A stretch of 64,000 nt of DNA from positions 682,001 to 746,000 of the forward strand of contig CAWHKC010000004.1 of the NCBI GenBank assembly GCA_963829835.1, given 5' to 3'. Below are positions 52,051 through 61,536 of this stretch, piece after piece. The DNA is from Berkiella sp963829835 (GTDB taxonomy: Bacteria; Pseudomonadota; Gammaproteobacteria; Berkiellales; Berkiellaceae). The notes beneath the pieces were generated by a model. That model saw nothing but the letters and a program-made list of their open reading frames with translations, did no database searches and had not been told where the DNA came from. Position 1 is the first letter of the stretch. Each line of letters opens with the position of its first letter. The translations under genes and the position numbers were made by a program.

Positions 52051-52611
52051 GTGAGCCTTGTTTTGATAGAAACACAACGATTAATTATTCGAGAATTTTC
52101 AACCGAAGATCTTGACGTTTTAGCCGCTTTGTTATCCTCAGAAGAGGTAATGCAATTTTCAGTTCATGGTCCACTTTCCAGAGCAAAATCTGAAGCTTTT
52201 CTGGAAGGATGCATTAATGGGTATCGCCAGCAAGGTTATTCCCTATATGCCGTGATACTCAAAGATACCAATCATTTTATAGGATATTGTGGATTTTATT
52301 TACCCATCGTGAATGGCAAACAAGAAATTGAATTAGGTTATCGATTAGTTGTTGATGCTTGGGGGCAAGGATATGCAACCGAAAGCGCTACTGCTTGTCG
52401 AGATTTTGGATTTAATGAACTCAAATTTACAAGATTAATCTCACTGATTGATCCGGCGAATATTGCCTCTATCAAAGTGGCAGAAAAAGTGGGATTAACC
52501 TTAGAGGAAAAAACCACTTTTCATGACCATGACGTACTTGTTTATTCAATGAATTCAAATTTGATGTATGGTGGGCAAAACGCAGTGTGCCCACCAAAAA
52601 TAAGAATCTAG
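52051..52611 (+). CDS. GNAT acetyltransferase (RimJ/RimL type) with repeat-derived C terminus
   Basis: 186 residues. ETQRLIIREFSTED start, IGYCGFY strand, ELGYRLVVDAWGQGYATES acetyl-CoA loop and PANIASIKVAEKVGL typical of RimJ/RimL-like N-acetyltransferases. GTG start. The last ~14 codons, from MYGGQNAVCPP on, fall in a palindrome of the GGTGGGC family (52570-52595). So the natural C terminus was probably replaced or extended by a repeat. The end overlaps the RND gene end by four bases. Confidence 0.87.
   Translation: MSLVLIETQRLIIREFSTEDLDVLAALLSSEEVMQFSVHGPLSRAKSEAFLEGCINGYRQQGYSLYAVILKDTNHFIGYCGFYLPIVNGKQEIELGYRLVVDAWGQGYATESATACRDFGFNELKFTRLISLIDPANIASIKVAEKVGLTLEEKTTFHDHDVLVYSMNSNLMYGGQNAVCPPKIRI
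52570..52595. repeat. GGTGGGC-family palindrome inside the GNAT reading frame
   Basis: GGTGGGCA-AAACGCAGTG-TGCCCACC, related to the arms at 44067-44142. It is translated as the end of the GNAT protein and lies between two convergent genes. Confidence 0.7.
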
Positions 52612-55600
52612 CTCTTAGCAGGATCTTCGTGCATATGGACCACCGGCGCAGCTGACGTCAAGCGATTGCCAACAAAGTTACGCAACAGTACATAAAACAC
52701 GGGGGTGAGGAACAATCCAAAGAAGGTCACACCTAACATCCCAAAGAATACTGCTATCCCCATGGCATGACGCATTTCAGAACCAGCCCCGGTGGAAGTG
52801 ACGAGTGGCACCACCCCCATTATAAAGGCGAAAGAGGTCATCAAAATAGGACGCAAGCGAAGTCTGGCGGACTCTAAAGCAGCTTGAATTGGCGTTCGCC
52901 CTTCAAGCTCTAATTCACGTGCAAATTCCACGATCAAAATGGCATTTTTACAAGCAAGACCAACTAATACAATTAATGCAATTTGCGTGAAGATATTATT
53001 GTCGCCCCCTGATAACCACACCGCAGTGATAGCACATAATAAGCACATCGGAACAATGAGGATCACTGCCAGTGGCAAAGTTAAACTCTCATATTGTGCC
53101 GCTAACACTAAAAAGACGAGTAATACACAAAGTATAAAGACATATTTTGCCGTATCGCCTGCCAATATTTGCTGGTAGGTGAGTTCAGTCCACTCATAGG
53201 ACATCCCTTTTGGCAACATCTCTAACACCATATTTTCAAGAATGGCTTGTGCTTGCCCAGAAGAATACCCAGGAGCGGGGCCAGCATTGATTTCAGCTGT
53301 TCGATAACCATTATAACGCATCGCGCGTTCTGGTCCGTAACTTTGTGTCACTTGGATAACGCTACCAAGAGGAATCATTTCACCTTGCGCATTCCTTACT
53401 TTCAGTTTCGCGATATCATGCGCATGTGCTCGAAAAGGGGCATCTGCTTGGGCAATCACCTGATAAGTGCGACCAAATTTATTAAAGTCATTTACATAAA
53501 GCGATCCTAAATAAATTTGCATAGTATCGAATATCGTTGTGATGGGGATCCCAAGTTGTTTAGCCTTGGTTCTATCAATTTCGACTTGGAGTTGTGGCAC
53601 ATTGATTTGATAACCACTAAATACCCCAGCAAGTCCTGGTGTTTGCCAGGCTTTACCTTGGATCCCTTGGATAAATTGGAAAAGGGCTTCATCGCCAAGT
53701 TCGCCTTTATCTTCGATTTGTAATTTAAAACCACCTGTTGTCCCTAATCCTAATATTGGCGGAGGCGGTACAACCATCATGAAGGCATCTTGAATCGCAC
53801 CAAATTGCATATTCAATTGTTGCGATATGGCTGCTGCAGAGAGTGCTTTGGTTTTTCGCTCATTAAAAGGTTTGAGCGTCACAAAGACTATTCCTGCATT
53901 AGAGCTAACGGTAAAACCATTAATTGAAAGACCAGCAAATTCAACTGTATTTTCAACACCAGGCATTTTCAGGGCAATGTCCGACATCCGCCGTATAACA
54001 TCTTCAGTGCGGTCTAATGAGGCTCCATCAGGAAGCTGAGCAAAACCTATTAAATATTGCTTATCCTGTTGAGGAATATAGCCTGTTGGCACCTGGTTGA
54101 ACACAAATGCGGTGAATCCAATTAAAACAAGATAGATCCCCATCATTAATGCTTTACGATTCAATACTTTGGTAACGCGCTGATGATAACGCTCTGAACC
54201 ACGTTTGAAGAAGCGATTGAAACCATTAAATAACCATCCTAACTTAGCGTCCATCCACCTCGTTAGCCTGTCTTTTGGCGCATCATGACTTTTCAACAAT
54301 AAAGCAGCCATTGCGGGACTCAAGGTTAATGAATTAAACGCAGATATAACGGTCGATATCGCTATCGTCAATGCAAACTGGCGGTAGAATTGACCGCTTA
54401 ACCCGCTGACAAAAGCAATTGGAACAAACACGGCAATCAGTGTTAAACCAATAGCAATAATGGGACCACTGACTTCTTTCATTGCCTGGTAGGAAGCTTG
54501 TTTAGGTGTGAGCCCTGCTTCTATATTACGCTCAACATTTTCAACCACCACAATGGCATCGTCTACAACAATACCAATGGCAAGTACAAGTCCAAAAAGC
54601 GTTAATGCATTAATCGAAAATCCAAGGGGTAGCATTAATGCGAATGTTCCCACAATCGATACGGGAACAGCGAGTAAGGGAATAATAGAAGCGCGCCAAG
54701 TCTGCAAAAACAGAATAACCACTAACACAACCAGAGCGATGGCTTCCAGCAACGTTACCACAACCGCCTTAATAGAATCTCTCACAAAGGTCGTTGGATC
54801 GTAGACAATGGTGTAATCGACATCTTCAGGGAAATCCCGCTTGAGCTCTTTCATCGCTCTTCGCACATTGTTTGACACTTCTATCGTGTTAGAACCAGAA
54901 GCTTGAAAAATCCCCAGTGCAACAGCTGTTTTATTATCAAGCATAGAGCGTAGCAGATAATGTGACCCGCCTAGTTCTATTCGTGCTACATCTTTTAATC
55001 TGGTGATAGCGCCATCCGGACTAGATTTAATAATGATATCGCCAAATTCTTCTTCTGTATGAAGTCTGCCTTTGGTGTTGATATTTAATTGCAGATCAAG
55101 TCCTGGTTGCGACGGTGAGGCACCAATAACGCCAGCAGCTACCTGCACATTTTGCTCACGAATGGCATGCACAACATCACTGGCCAGTAAACCACGGGCT
55201 GCAATTTTATCGGGATCTAGCCACAGACGCATCGCGTAATCACTGCCACCAAAGACTTCGACATGTCCTACGCCAGGTAAACGTCGTAAACGATCTTTGA
55301 TATTGAGCGTCGCATAATTACCCAAATAGAGCATATCGTAGCGACCATTTGGCGATAGAATGTGCACAACCATCGTTAGATCAGACGAACTCTTCATCGT
55401 CGTGACACCAAACTGGCGTACCGTGTCCGGTAGACGAGGCAACGCTTGATTCACTCGATTTTGGACTAACTGCTGCGCTTTATCGGGATCGGTCCCAATT
55501 TTGAAAGTGATATTGAGAGTCATTTGGCCATCAGATGTGCCCTGAGATGACATATAAAGCATGTCTTCAACACCATTGATTTGCTCTTCTAAGGGTGCGG

Positions 55601-55790
55601 CGACAGTTTCGGCAATGGTTTTAGGATTAGCGCCTGGGTATTGGGCACGCACAACCACTGAGGGTGGTACCACTTCTGGATATTCAGAAATTGGCAAATC
55701 CCAAATGGAGATAAACCCTGCAATAAAAATAAGTAACGAAAGGACCCCAGCAAAAATGGGCCTATCTATGAAAAATCGCGAGATGTTCAT
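52608..55790 (-). CDS. RND efflux pump inner-membrane transporter (HAE1 family, MexF-like)
   Basis: 1060 residues with the 12-helix RND plan. N terminus ISRFFIDRPIFAGVLSLLI; PVSEYPEVVPPSVVV-type segment; motif D and the proton-relay aspartates in IGIVVDDAIVVVENVERN (about 400-415). The GxSSIG-like loops resemble MexF/AcrF. Expels drugs and lipophilic compounds with its adaptor across the envelope. No outer-membrane channel gene is adjacent, so it presumably uses a TolC encoded elsewhere. Overlaps the adaptor gene by four bases. Confidence 0.96.
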   Translation of the reverse strand: MNISRFFIDRPIFAGVLSLLIFIAGFISIWDLPISEYPEVVPPSVVVRAQYPGANPKTIAETVAAPLEEQINGVEDMLYMSSQGTSDGQMTLNITFKIGTDPDKAQQLVQNRVNQALPRLPDTVRQFGVTTMKSSSDLTMVVHILSPNGRYDMLYLGNYATLNIKDRLRRLPGVGHVEVFGGSDYAMRLWLDPDKIAARGLLASDVVHAIREQNVQVAAGVIGASPSQPGLDLQLNINTKGRLHTEEEFGDIIIKSSPDGAITRLKDVARIELGGSHYLLRSMLDNKTAVALGIFQASGSNTIEVSNNVRRAMKELKRDFPEDVDYTIVYDPTTFVRDSIKAVVVTLLEAIALVVLVVILFLQTWRASIIPLLAVPVSIVGTFALMLPLGFSINALTLFGLVLAIGIVVDDAIVVVENVERNIEAGLTPKQASYQAMKEVSGPIIAIGLTLIAVFVPIAFVSGLSGQFYRQFALTIAISTVISAFNSLTLSPAMAALLLKSHDAPKDRLTRWMDAKLGWLFNGFNRFFKRGSERYHQRVTKVLNRKALMMGIYLVLIGFTAFVFNQVPTGYIPQQDKQYLIGFAQLPDGASLDRTEDVIRRMSDIALKMPGVENTVEFAGLSINGFTVSSNAGIVFVTLKPFNERKTKALSAAAISQQLNMQFGAIQDAFMMVVPPPPILGLGTTGGFKLQIEDKGELGDEALFQFIQGIQGKAWQTPGLAGVFSGYQINVPQLQVEIDRTKAKQLGIPITTIFDTMQIYLGSLYVNDFNKFGRTYQVIAQADAPFRAHAHDIAKLKVRNAQGEMIPLGSVIQVTQSYGPERAMRYNGYRTAEINAGPAPGYSSGQAQAILENMVLEMLPKGMSYEWTELTYQQILAGDTAKYVFILCVLLVFLVLAAQYESLTLPLAVILIVPMCLLCAITAVWLSGGDNNIFTQIALIVLVGLACKNAILIVEFARELELEGRTPIQAALESARLRLRPILMTSFAFIMGVVPLVTSTGAGSEMRHAMGIAVFFGMLGVTFFGLFLTPVFYVLLRNFVGNRLTSAAPVVHMHEDPAKS

Positions 55791-56968
55791 GCCTGTTCCT
55801 TACCTTCTTTCACTCCAGCCATTTTTTGTTCCATCGGAACTAATTCTGGAATGACTTCACTACCTGGTCTTGCTCTTTGCGTACCATTAACAACAATCTT
55901 CTCACCGGGCTTAAGGCCATCGAGCACGACTCTCATACCATCAACCAGTCCACCTAACTTCACTTCCCGATAGTTCACTTTGTTGTCTTGCCCGACTACC
56001 AAAACGAATTTCTTGTTTTGATCGGTTCCAACGGCGCGATCAGTGATGAGTAGCGAACGTGATTTCCCAGCATCGCCGAGTTTAATTCTTGCAAATAATC
56101 CTGGCACTAAAGTGCCATCTGAATTATCAAATACCGCGCGAACACGAATGGTGCCGGAATTAGTGTTTAAGTGGTTATCAAAAGACTCAATATGTCCGTG
56201 ATAAGACGTATCGGTTTGCATAGCCAGCGATAAGACAACGGGGATCTCTCTGCCATTTTTATGAAATCCTTTATTGGCATGTGCATATTGCAAAAAGGTT
56301 TGCTCATCCATCTCAAAATCGGCATAAATAGGTGAATTTGAAACGACAGTCGCCAACACAGGATTTCCTGCTTCCACTAGATTACCAATCGTAATTTCTG
56401 GTCTACTTATCCTTCCAGTGATCGGAGAAGTAATTTTAGTGTAATCCAAATTGATTTTGGCTGCTTCCAATGCTGCAGTGGCACTTCGTAACAGCGCTTG
56501 ATTAACATGGAGACCATTTTTACGGGTATCATATTCACTCTGAGAAATGACATTGTCCTTAATCAAGGTTTGCGCACGCTTATGTTCGTTGCTGGTTAAT
56601 ACCGATTGTGCCTCAGCTGATGCCAATACACCTTGGGCTCTGGCATATTCAGCTGCATAAGGTCTGGAATCAATCGTAAATAAAAGATCCCCTTTCTTAA
56701 CAATAGCGCCACCTTTGAAATGTATTGCTTCAATTTGTCCTGAAACCCGAGGACGAATGTCGACTTGTTCTGTGGCAACTAAGCGACCAGAAAAGGCATT
56801 CCACTGTTGGGTATCACGCTCTAATACTTGGGCAACACTCACAGGCATAGCGCCGCCATGCCCTGCCATATTGGAAGGACCATGCCCTGAAAAATGCCGA
56901 TAAGTAAAAAAGGATACACCGACAATAATTGCGATGGTGACGGTTTTTTTGTTCATCCAACGTGGCAT
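55787..56968 (-). CDS. RND efflux pump periplasmic adaptor (MexE/AcrA-like)
   Basis: 393 residues. N-terminal anchor helix (10-25), then lipoyl/hairpin domains (EQVDIRPRVSGQIEAIHFKGG and KGDLLFTIDSRPY) with a coiled-coil hairpin (ARAQGVLASAEAQ...), and beta-barrel/membrane-proximal domain DNKVNYREVKLGG...LKPGEKIVVNGTQR. Links the RND pump to the outer-membrane channel. First gene of the pair; no regulator gene next to it. Confidence 0.95.
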   Translation of the reverse strand: MPRWMNKKTVTIAIIVGVSFFTYRHFSGHGPSNMAGHGGAMPVSVAQVLERDTQQWNAFSGRLVATEQVDIRPRVSGQIEAIHFKGGAIVKKGDLLFTIDSRPYAAEYARAQGVLASAEAQSVLTSNEHKRAQTLIKDNVISQSEYDTRKNGLHVNQALLRSATAALEAAKINLDYTKITSPITGRISRPEITIGNLVEAGNPVLATVVSNSPIYADFEMDEQTFLQYAHANKGFHKNGREIPVVLSLAMQTDTSYHGHIESFDNHLNTNSGTIRVRAVFDNSDGTLVPGLFARIKLGDAGKSRSLLITDRAVGTDQNKKFVLVVGQDNKVNYREVKLGGLVDGMRVVLDGLKPGEKIVVNGTQRARPGSEVIPELVPMEQKMAGVKEGKEQA

Positions 56969-57153
56969 GGAAAAAGCCTCTCTAAATTAATTACACGGTT
57001 TTTTTAACCGAAATAGGATCGAGTCATAGAAAAAGTCGAAGACTTACATAGTACTGCAAGCGTTTGAAATTGTTAATGGTCAATAGCGGGTATATATAAA
57101 AAAGACTGCAGGTTTATGTTATATGAATAAATAAATGGCAAACAGAAGGCACA

Positions 57154-57780
57154 TTATTTCAAGTTTTCCGCTTTTGCATAGGCGCGTTGCACGGCTGAAC
57201 GCGCTTTTACTTCTAAGAACCATCTTTTCAAATGCGGAAAATCATCTAAATTTTGACCTAGCCCCTCGTAAGGCACAATCCAAGGATAAGTCGCCATATC
57301 CGCTATGGAATATTCACCTGCAATAAACTGATGATCGTGTAATTGTTTATTAAGTACGCCATATAGCCGATTAGTTTCTTTCACATAACGCGCAATAGCA
57401 TAGGGGATCTTCTCTGCATTACGTGAAAAGTGACTATTTTGACCGCTCATAGGACCTAACCCCCCTACTTGCCAAAATAACCATTCCAAAGTTTTAGTGC
57501 GTCCGCGCAAATCTTGGGCAATAAATTTTTTTGTTTTGTCTGCTAGATATACCAAAATGGCACCAGACTCAAAAACAGATAGCGGTGAACCACCATCACT
57601 TGGTTGATGATCGACAATAGCAGGCATTTTATTGTTAGGAGATATCGCTAAAAAGGAAAGTGCAAATTGTTCACCTTGTCCAATATTCACAGGAATGATT
57701 TTATAATCCAACCCAGACTCTTCAAGAAAAATCGTAATTTTATGGCCATTGGGTGTTGCCCATAGATATAAATCAATCAT
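57154..57780 (-). CDS. Glutathione S-transferase (YghU/Ure2p-like)
   Basis: 208 residues from the ATG at 57780, which has AAGGAG before it; an earlier in-frame ATG lacks this. Thioredoxin domain IDLYLWATPNGHKITIFLEE with asparagine in the TPNG motif typical of nu/Ure2p-like enzymes; SPNNKMPAIVD and FESGAILVYLA; helical C-terminal domain. Uses glutathione in disulphide or detoxification chemistry. Confidence 0.9.
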   Translation of the reverse strand: MIDLYLWATPNGHKITIFLEESGLDYKIIPVNIGQGEQFALSFLAISPNNKMPAIVDHQPSDGGSPLSVFESGAILVYLADKTKKFIAQDLRGRTKTLEWLFWQVGGLGPMSGQNSHFSRNAEKIPYAIARYVKETNRLYGVLNKQLHDHQFIAGEYSIADMATYPWIVPYEGLGQNLDDFPHLKRWFLEVKARSAVQRAYAKAENLK

Positions 57781-57954
57781 AAAAATCTCCTTGCGCTCTT
57801 GCTCATATAACATAGCATTAAAATCAAAGCGCATGACTATTGATAGGTCAAAAAAAAACTTTTAAATTCTTCAAACAAAGGCTATGGTGATGTTCGGTAC
57901 ATCATTTTATGAATTCATGATAGTGATATATTTTCAGTAAGCTGGAGTAACCTA

Positions 57955-58209
57955 ATGAAAACTTCTACCAAATTGATCCCTGTCGTGGCACTCGTATTCC
58001 TTGTTGGTTGTGATGGCATGAACCACACCGAACAAAATGCGCTAGGAGGAACCATTCTTGGTGCCGGCGCAGGTGCGCTTATTGGCGCAGCAGTTAGCAG
58101 TCATGGTGCAGGCGCAGGTGCACTTATCGGCGCTGGTGTTGGTTTACTGGGTGGCCTTATTTATGATCAAAGCCTTTATGGTAATTATCGCAGTAGATAT
58201 GACTATTAG
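57955..58209 (+). CDS. Glycine-zipper lipoprotein
   Basis: 84 residues. Signal peptide with lipobox FLVGC (Cys19). A Gly/Ala-rich region (about 30-70) with GAGAGALIGAA...GAGAGALIGAGVG forms a glycine zipper that packs in membranes, like the YMGG/OmpA-like or SlyB-related proteins. The tail is Tyr-rich. TTGGAGT-like ribosome site. Confidence 0.85.
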   Translation: MKTSTKLIPVVALVFLVGCDGMNHTEQNALGGTILGAGAGALIGAAVSSHGAGAGALIGAGVGLLGGLIYDQSLYGNYRSRYDY

Positions 58210-58361
58210 TTCCCGCTAACTCTCATCGCGAACGGTTAACACTGTCAATTCAACTAGATGTTTGAGCGTTAATTATTTTAGCGCTCAATCATTTTAATTT
58301 ATGGTCGAGTATTTATTATTGAACAGACTTTTTCCACCATATCAAAGTAAGGGTAAGTATC

Positions 58362-58787
58362 ATGAAAATAAAAGTCGGCCTGTGTTTAGTTTCAGCTCTT
58401 CTCGCTGGCAATGCATTTGCTTTGAGTGGGGATAATCACCCCTTAAAAGTTGCTACTGTTATAAGCTCATCATCTTCTTCCACTCAAGATGCAAATAAGA
58501 GCGAAGGCACTGTCTCAAAGGACGTAAAAGAAACCAAACAATATCTTTCTGATTCAGAAATTACAACCAAAGTGAAATCGAAATTTATCGAAGAAAAATT
58601 ATTTGGTAAAGAGAAAATTTCAGCAATGGGAATCAGCGTTAAAACCAAAAAAGGTGTTGTAACCTTATCAGGTAATGTGCCAAGTCAAGATGAAATTGAT
58701 AATGTGGTTAAATTAACAAAATCAATTGATGGCGTTAAAGATGTTAACTCTAAATTAAAGGTTAAAGTAAAAGCCGTTAAAAAATAA
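58362..58787 (+). CDS. Exported BON-domain protein
   Basis: 141 residues. Signal peptide 1-20, a Ser-rich linker, then one BON domain (about 65-138): SEITTKVKSKF, GVVTLSGNVPSQDEIDNVVKL and GVKDVNSKLKVK. OsmY-like envelope-stress proteins carry this domain. Followed by a 12-bp hairpin. Confidence 0.9.
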   Translation: MKIKVGLCLVSALLAGNAFALSGDNHPLKVATVISSSSSSTQDANKSEGTVSKDVKETKQYLSDSEITTKVKSKFIEEKLFGKEKISAMGISVKTKKGVVTLSGNVPSQDEIDNVVKLTKSIDGVKDVNSKLKVKVKAVKK

Positions 58788-58794
58788 TGTGAAA

Positions 58795-58822
58795 CTCCTG
58801 CAATGAACCCTCATTGCAGGAG
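58795..58822 (+). terminator. Hairpin after BON gene
   Basis: CTCCTGCAATGA and its exact complement around ACCC, eight bases after the stop. No T-run. Another 8-bp dyad (TGAATAAG/CTTATTCA) follows near 58842. Confidence 0.6.
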
Positions 58823-58940
58823 CTACTTTCAAACCTTTCCCTGAATAAGGGTGACCCTACGCTTATTCATTTTTGCTATTTAGCTATTTTGGATGTAAAA
58901 ATAATAGATGAGATGAGCATAAATTAGGTGTAGATACGCT

Positions 58941-59231
58941 ATGACAACCGATGTCTTTACAGAATTTGGGGAAGCGGTAAAAGCGCTTGTTCATGCCAAG
59001 TCTGAGACTAAATCTATGGTTGAATCTGCGTCTCAAGATAAAAATCCTGGTGTTGCTGATGTTGCCGATGCTGTTCTCTCCAAAAAGCCCGAAAATGCTA
59101 TTACAACTTATTTTAAGGATAAATTAGAGTTAGCATTACAAACTTCTGAAAGACAATTGGCCATGAACATGACAGCAAAAATAAATAATGAATCAGAAGC
59201 AGAAGCAGAAGATACAGTAAGACCAGGCTAA
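58941..59231 (+). CDS. Hypothetical protein, 96 residues
   Basis: Small, helical, acidic soluble protein, not recognised. It starts MTTDVFTEFGEAVKALVHAK, has a middle VADVADAVLSKKPENA and an acidic ESEAEAEDT end. Weak ribosome site. Effector-like or chaperone-like size, but nothing specific. Confidence 0.5.
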   Translation: MTTDVFTEFGEAVKALVHAKSETKSMVESASQDKNPGVADVADAVLSKKPENAITTYFKDKLELALQTSERQLAMNMTAKINNESEAEAEDTVRPG

Positions 59232-59350
59232 GTTCCCTTATCTACCCCTCAGTATGTTACTTAAATAATTGTTTGTTTTATAGTAATTTTCTCAAGCATT
59301 GTGTTATATTTCCTGACTTGTTGAATGGATTCATCATATAGAGGCCAGTA

Positions 59351-60406
59351 ATGCCTGAGATCATTAATCATTTTAAGCAATTCATCACTTCCTTAGAAAC
59401 ATTTAATTTTCCCCCTGTCCCACAAGACGTACCCATTAGCCCCTTAATTATTCAACAAAAGCAAGATCAAGAGACTCTCACTAACCTTCTCACTTTGTTA
59501 AAAATGATAGTTAAAGATAGGGTTGAGGATCTCGATATATCACATGCAGATTTGCTTACTGTACAAAATCACTGTAAGCCATGCTCCAACAAACAACTAG
59601 ACCTATTAGTGTCAGAAAATATTAAGATATTTTGCATAACAGCCCTTCAGGAAAGAAATGCATTATTTTCTAATGTTTATGGATTTATTTTTAACTGTAA
59701 AATAGTGACAAGCATGTCATTGATCGATTTTACTAAAGTTGGACCCGACATTATTGCTGTTTGCAAAATGTTATTTAAAACCGATAATCCTAAATCGTTT
59801 ATTGAATCAAAAGAGATTGGCGTTTTATTGGGATTATTACAAAATGAATTTCTTTTTTCTAAGCAATTAATGTTTACCCATGTTACACATCTACAAAAAG
59901 AATATGAAGATAAATTAGTTGCTATATCCAAAGCAAGAGAAGGGATTTCACCAACACGGTTTCAGGGTGGCGATTTCACAATTACGCCATTTTTCAGAGA
60001 TAAATTTGCTAACTTAAGAAAATATGGTCGTGATCCTTTTACAGCATCGTCTGCGCCAAATTCTCCTACTGCAAAGCAAGTGCCATCACCAAAGGGGCCA
60101 TCCTCTTTACCCAGCTCTCCCCATAAACCACTTGATGATGCGTCAATAACTAACGCCCCCCCCCCACCACCTAATAGCAGAGTAAGGAGCAGTTCTCTTC
60201 TTGTACCTCCTTTGCGTTTTTCGAGTAATGCCGCTAGTACAACGTCTTCTGATCCTTTATCGGAAGCATTCAGACAATTAAATCTAGTTCAATCAATTAA
60301 AGCGTTAGAAGATGATGATCTTGAGGATAAAGAGGAAGAAGACGATGTAAAGCGTCTTGATGCACCTAGAAACCATCAATCAGGACATAGGCCAGCAAAG
60401 AGATAG
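59351..60406 (+). CDS. Hypothetical two-domain protein with Pro/Ser-rich and acidic C-terminal region (effector-like)
   Basis: 351 residues, not recognised. An alpha-helical N-terminal domain (1-205) with several cysteines, then a disordered Pro/Ser-rich part (about 225-305, including PPPPP) and a highly acidic stretch DDDLEDKEEEDD before a basic end HRPAKR. A folded domain followed by a disordered C terminus rich in Ser, Pro and Glu fits substrates of the Dot/Icm type IVB system, but no such secretion gene is in the window. Confidence 0.6.
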   Translation: MPEIINHFKQFITSLETFNFPPVPQDVPISPLIIQQKQDQETLTNLLTLLKMIVKDRVEDLDISHADLLTVQNHCKPCSNKQLDLLVSENIKIFCITALQERNALFSNVYGFIFNCKIVTSMSLIDFTKVGPDIIAVCKMLFKTDNPKSFIESKEIGVLLGLLQNEFLFSKQLMFTHVTHLQKEYEDKLVAISKAREGISPTRFQGGDFTITPFFRDKFANLRKYGRDPFTASSAPNSPTAKQVPSPKGPSSLPSSPHKPLDDASITNAPPPPPNSRVRSSSLLVPPLRFSSNAASTTSSDPLSEAFRQLNLVQSIKALEDDDLEDKEEEDDVKRLDAPRNHQSGHRPAKR

Positions 60407-60415
60407 AAATAGTTA

Positions 60416-60712
60416 TCAAAGTTTTGCAGCCAAAATATCAACCTTTTCCAACTTTGGTGGTTTTGCCAAAAGATCTCCTGCTTTTTCCATTAAAGCTTTA
60501 GCTACTTTGCCTGACAGATGTGCATTTCTGCCGGCTTCATCCGCAAAAGCATCAAATATACCAAATGTTGATGGGCCAAGGCGAAGTGCAAACCAAGCCG
60601 TGGTTGCTGGCTCTTCATTTACCAACGCAAGACCGCCTAAAAGAAATTTCTCCACTTCAGATTCTTTACCTGGCTTTGCTTCAAGATGAACATATAATGC
60701 ACATTTAACCAT
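60416..60712 (-). CDS. Antibiotic-biosynthesis-monooxygenase-like protein (putative quinol monooxygenase)
   Basis: 98 residues, one ABM domain. Features: VKCALYVHLEAKPGKESEVEKFL, ATTAWFALRLGP and FGIFDAFADEAGRNAHLSGKVA. A dimeric alpha/beta-barrel fold related to YgiN. Last gene of a minus-strand series with the hydrolase and YceI genes, suggesting oxidative or xenobiotic stress. AGGAGA ribosome site. Confidence 0.85.
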   Translation of the reverse strand: MVKCALYVHLEAKPGKESEVEKFLLGGLALVNEEPATTAWFALRLGPSTFGIFDAFADEAGRNAHLSGKVAKALMEKAGDLLAKPPKLEKVDILAAKL

Positions 60713-60730
60713 TTTTGCTTTCTCCTCATT

Positions 60731-61519
60731 TTAGTTTTTATAATTTAATTCTTTTTTAAGAAACTTTTCAAATTCTTTCCATGAGCTTTGATCTGCTTCT
60801 TTATTATAAGCTGCCCCTTTGCTGTTATCGTTTCCTGCATCCGGATTGGTAAAAGCATGCACAGCTCCTGGGTAGGCAATGAAAGTCAATTGGACACCGC
60901 CATTTTTCATTTCTTCTTTGAACGCTTGTACTTCTTTAGGTGGCACATTGGGATCATCAGCGCCATGCATCACGAGAACCGGACCTTTAATATTTTTAGC
61001 ATCCGCTGGTGTTGGTGAAGATAGGCCACCATGGAAAGTAGCTGTTCCTTTGAGGGGAACACCACTACGTGCCAACTCAAGTGCAGCAGTACCACCAAAA
61101 CAATAACCCATCACCACTATTTTATTGGGATCTACTTCCTTCATGGATTTTAATTTGTCATAGGCTGCATTCATATGTGCGCGGAGCAAGTTGCGATCAT
61201 CTTTATATTTCTTGGCAAATTCTCCAGCTTCCTTTTGATCTTTTGGTCGAATTCCTTTCCCATAAACATCCACTGCAAACGCGACATAACCCTCTTTCGC
61301 TAATTTTTCGGCTTTTTCTTTAGTAAATTTTCCAAGACCCATCCAATCATGCACGATTAATATACCCGGTTGAGGATTTTTTGCTGCATCATCATAAGCC
61401 ACAAAACCTTCCATGGTCGTGCCATTATTTGTATAGTCCACGTTTTCAGTTTTAATTGCTGCAAAAACATTGTTCGCCATACATAGACTTCCTAATATTA
61501 ACCATGCTAATTTTATCAT
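60731..61519 (-). CDS. Exported dienelactone-hydrolase-family protein
   Basis: 262 residues. Signal peptide 1-20. Alpha/beta hydrolase with catalytic cysteine in GYCFGG, acid in HGADDPNVPP and His in PGAVHAF. The family hydrolyses dienelactones or other esters; substrate unknown. A signal peptide is less common here and places it in the periplasm. Good GGAGACC ribosome site. Confidence 0.9.
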   Translation of the reverse strand: MIKLAWLILGSLCMANNVFAAIKTENVDYTNNGTTMEGFVAYDDAAKNPQPGILIVHDWMGLGKFTKEKAEKLAKEGYVAFAVDVYGKGIRPKDQKEAGEFAKKYKDDRNLLRAHMNAAYDKLKSMKEVDPNKIVVMGYCFGGTAALELARSGVPLKGTATFHGGLSSPTPADAKNIKGPVLVMHGADDPNVPPKEVQAFKEEMKNGGVQLTFIAYPGAVHAFTNPDAGNDNSKGAAYNKEADQSSWKEFEKFLKKELNYKN

Positions 61520-61536
61520 AAGGTCTCCTACAAAAT

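Noticed and set aside
54508..54804. Ser/Thr-rich frame opposite the RND pump gene
   Set aside because: Composition is typical of an antisense shadow of a membrane protein gene.
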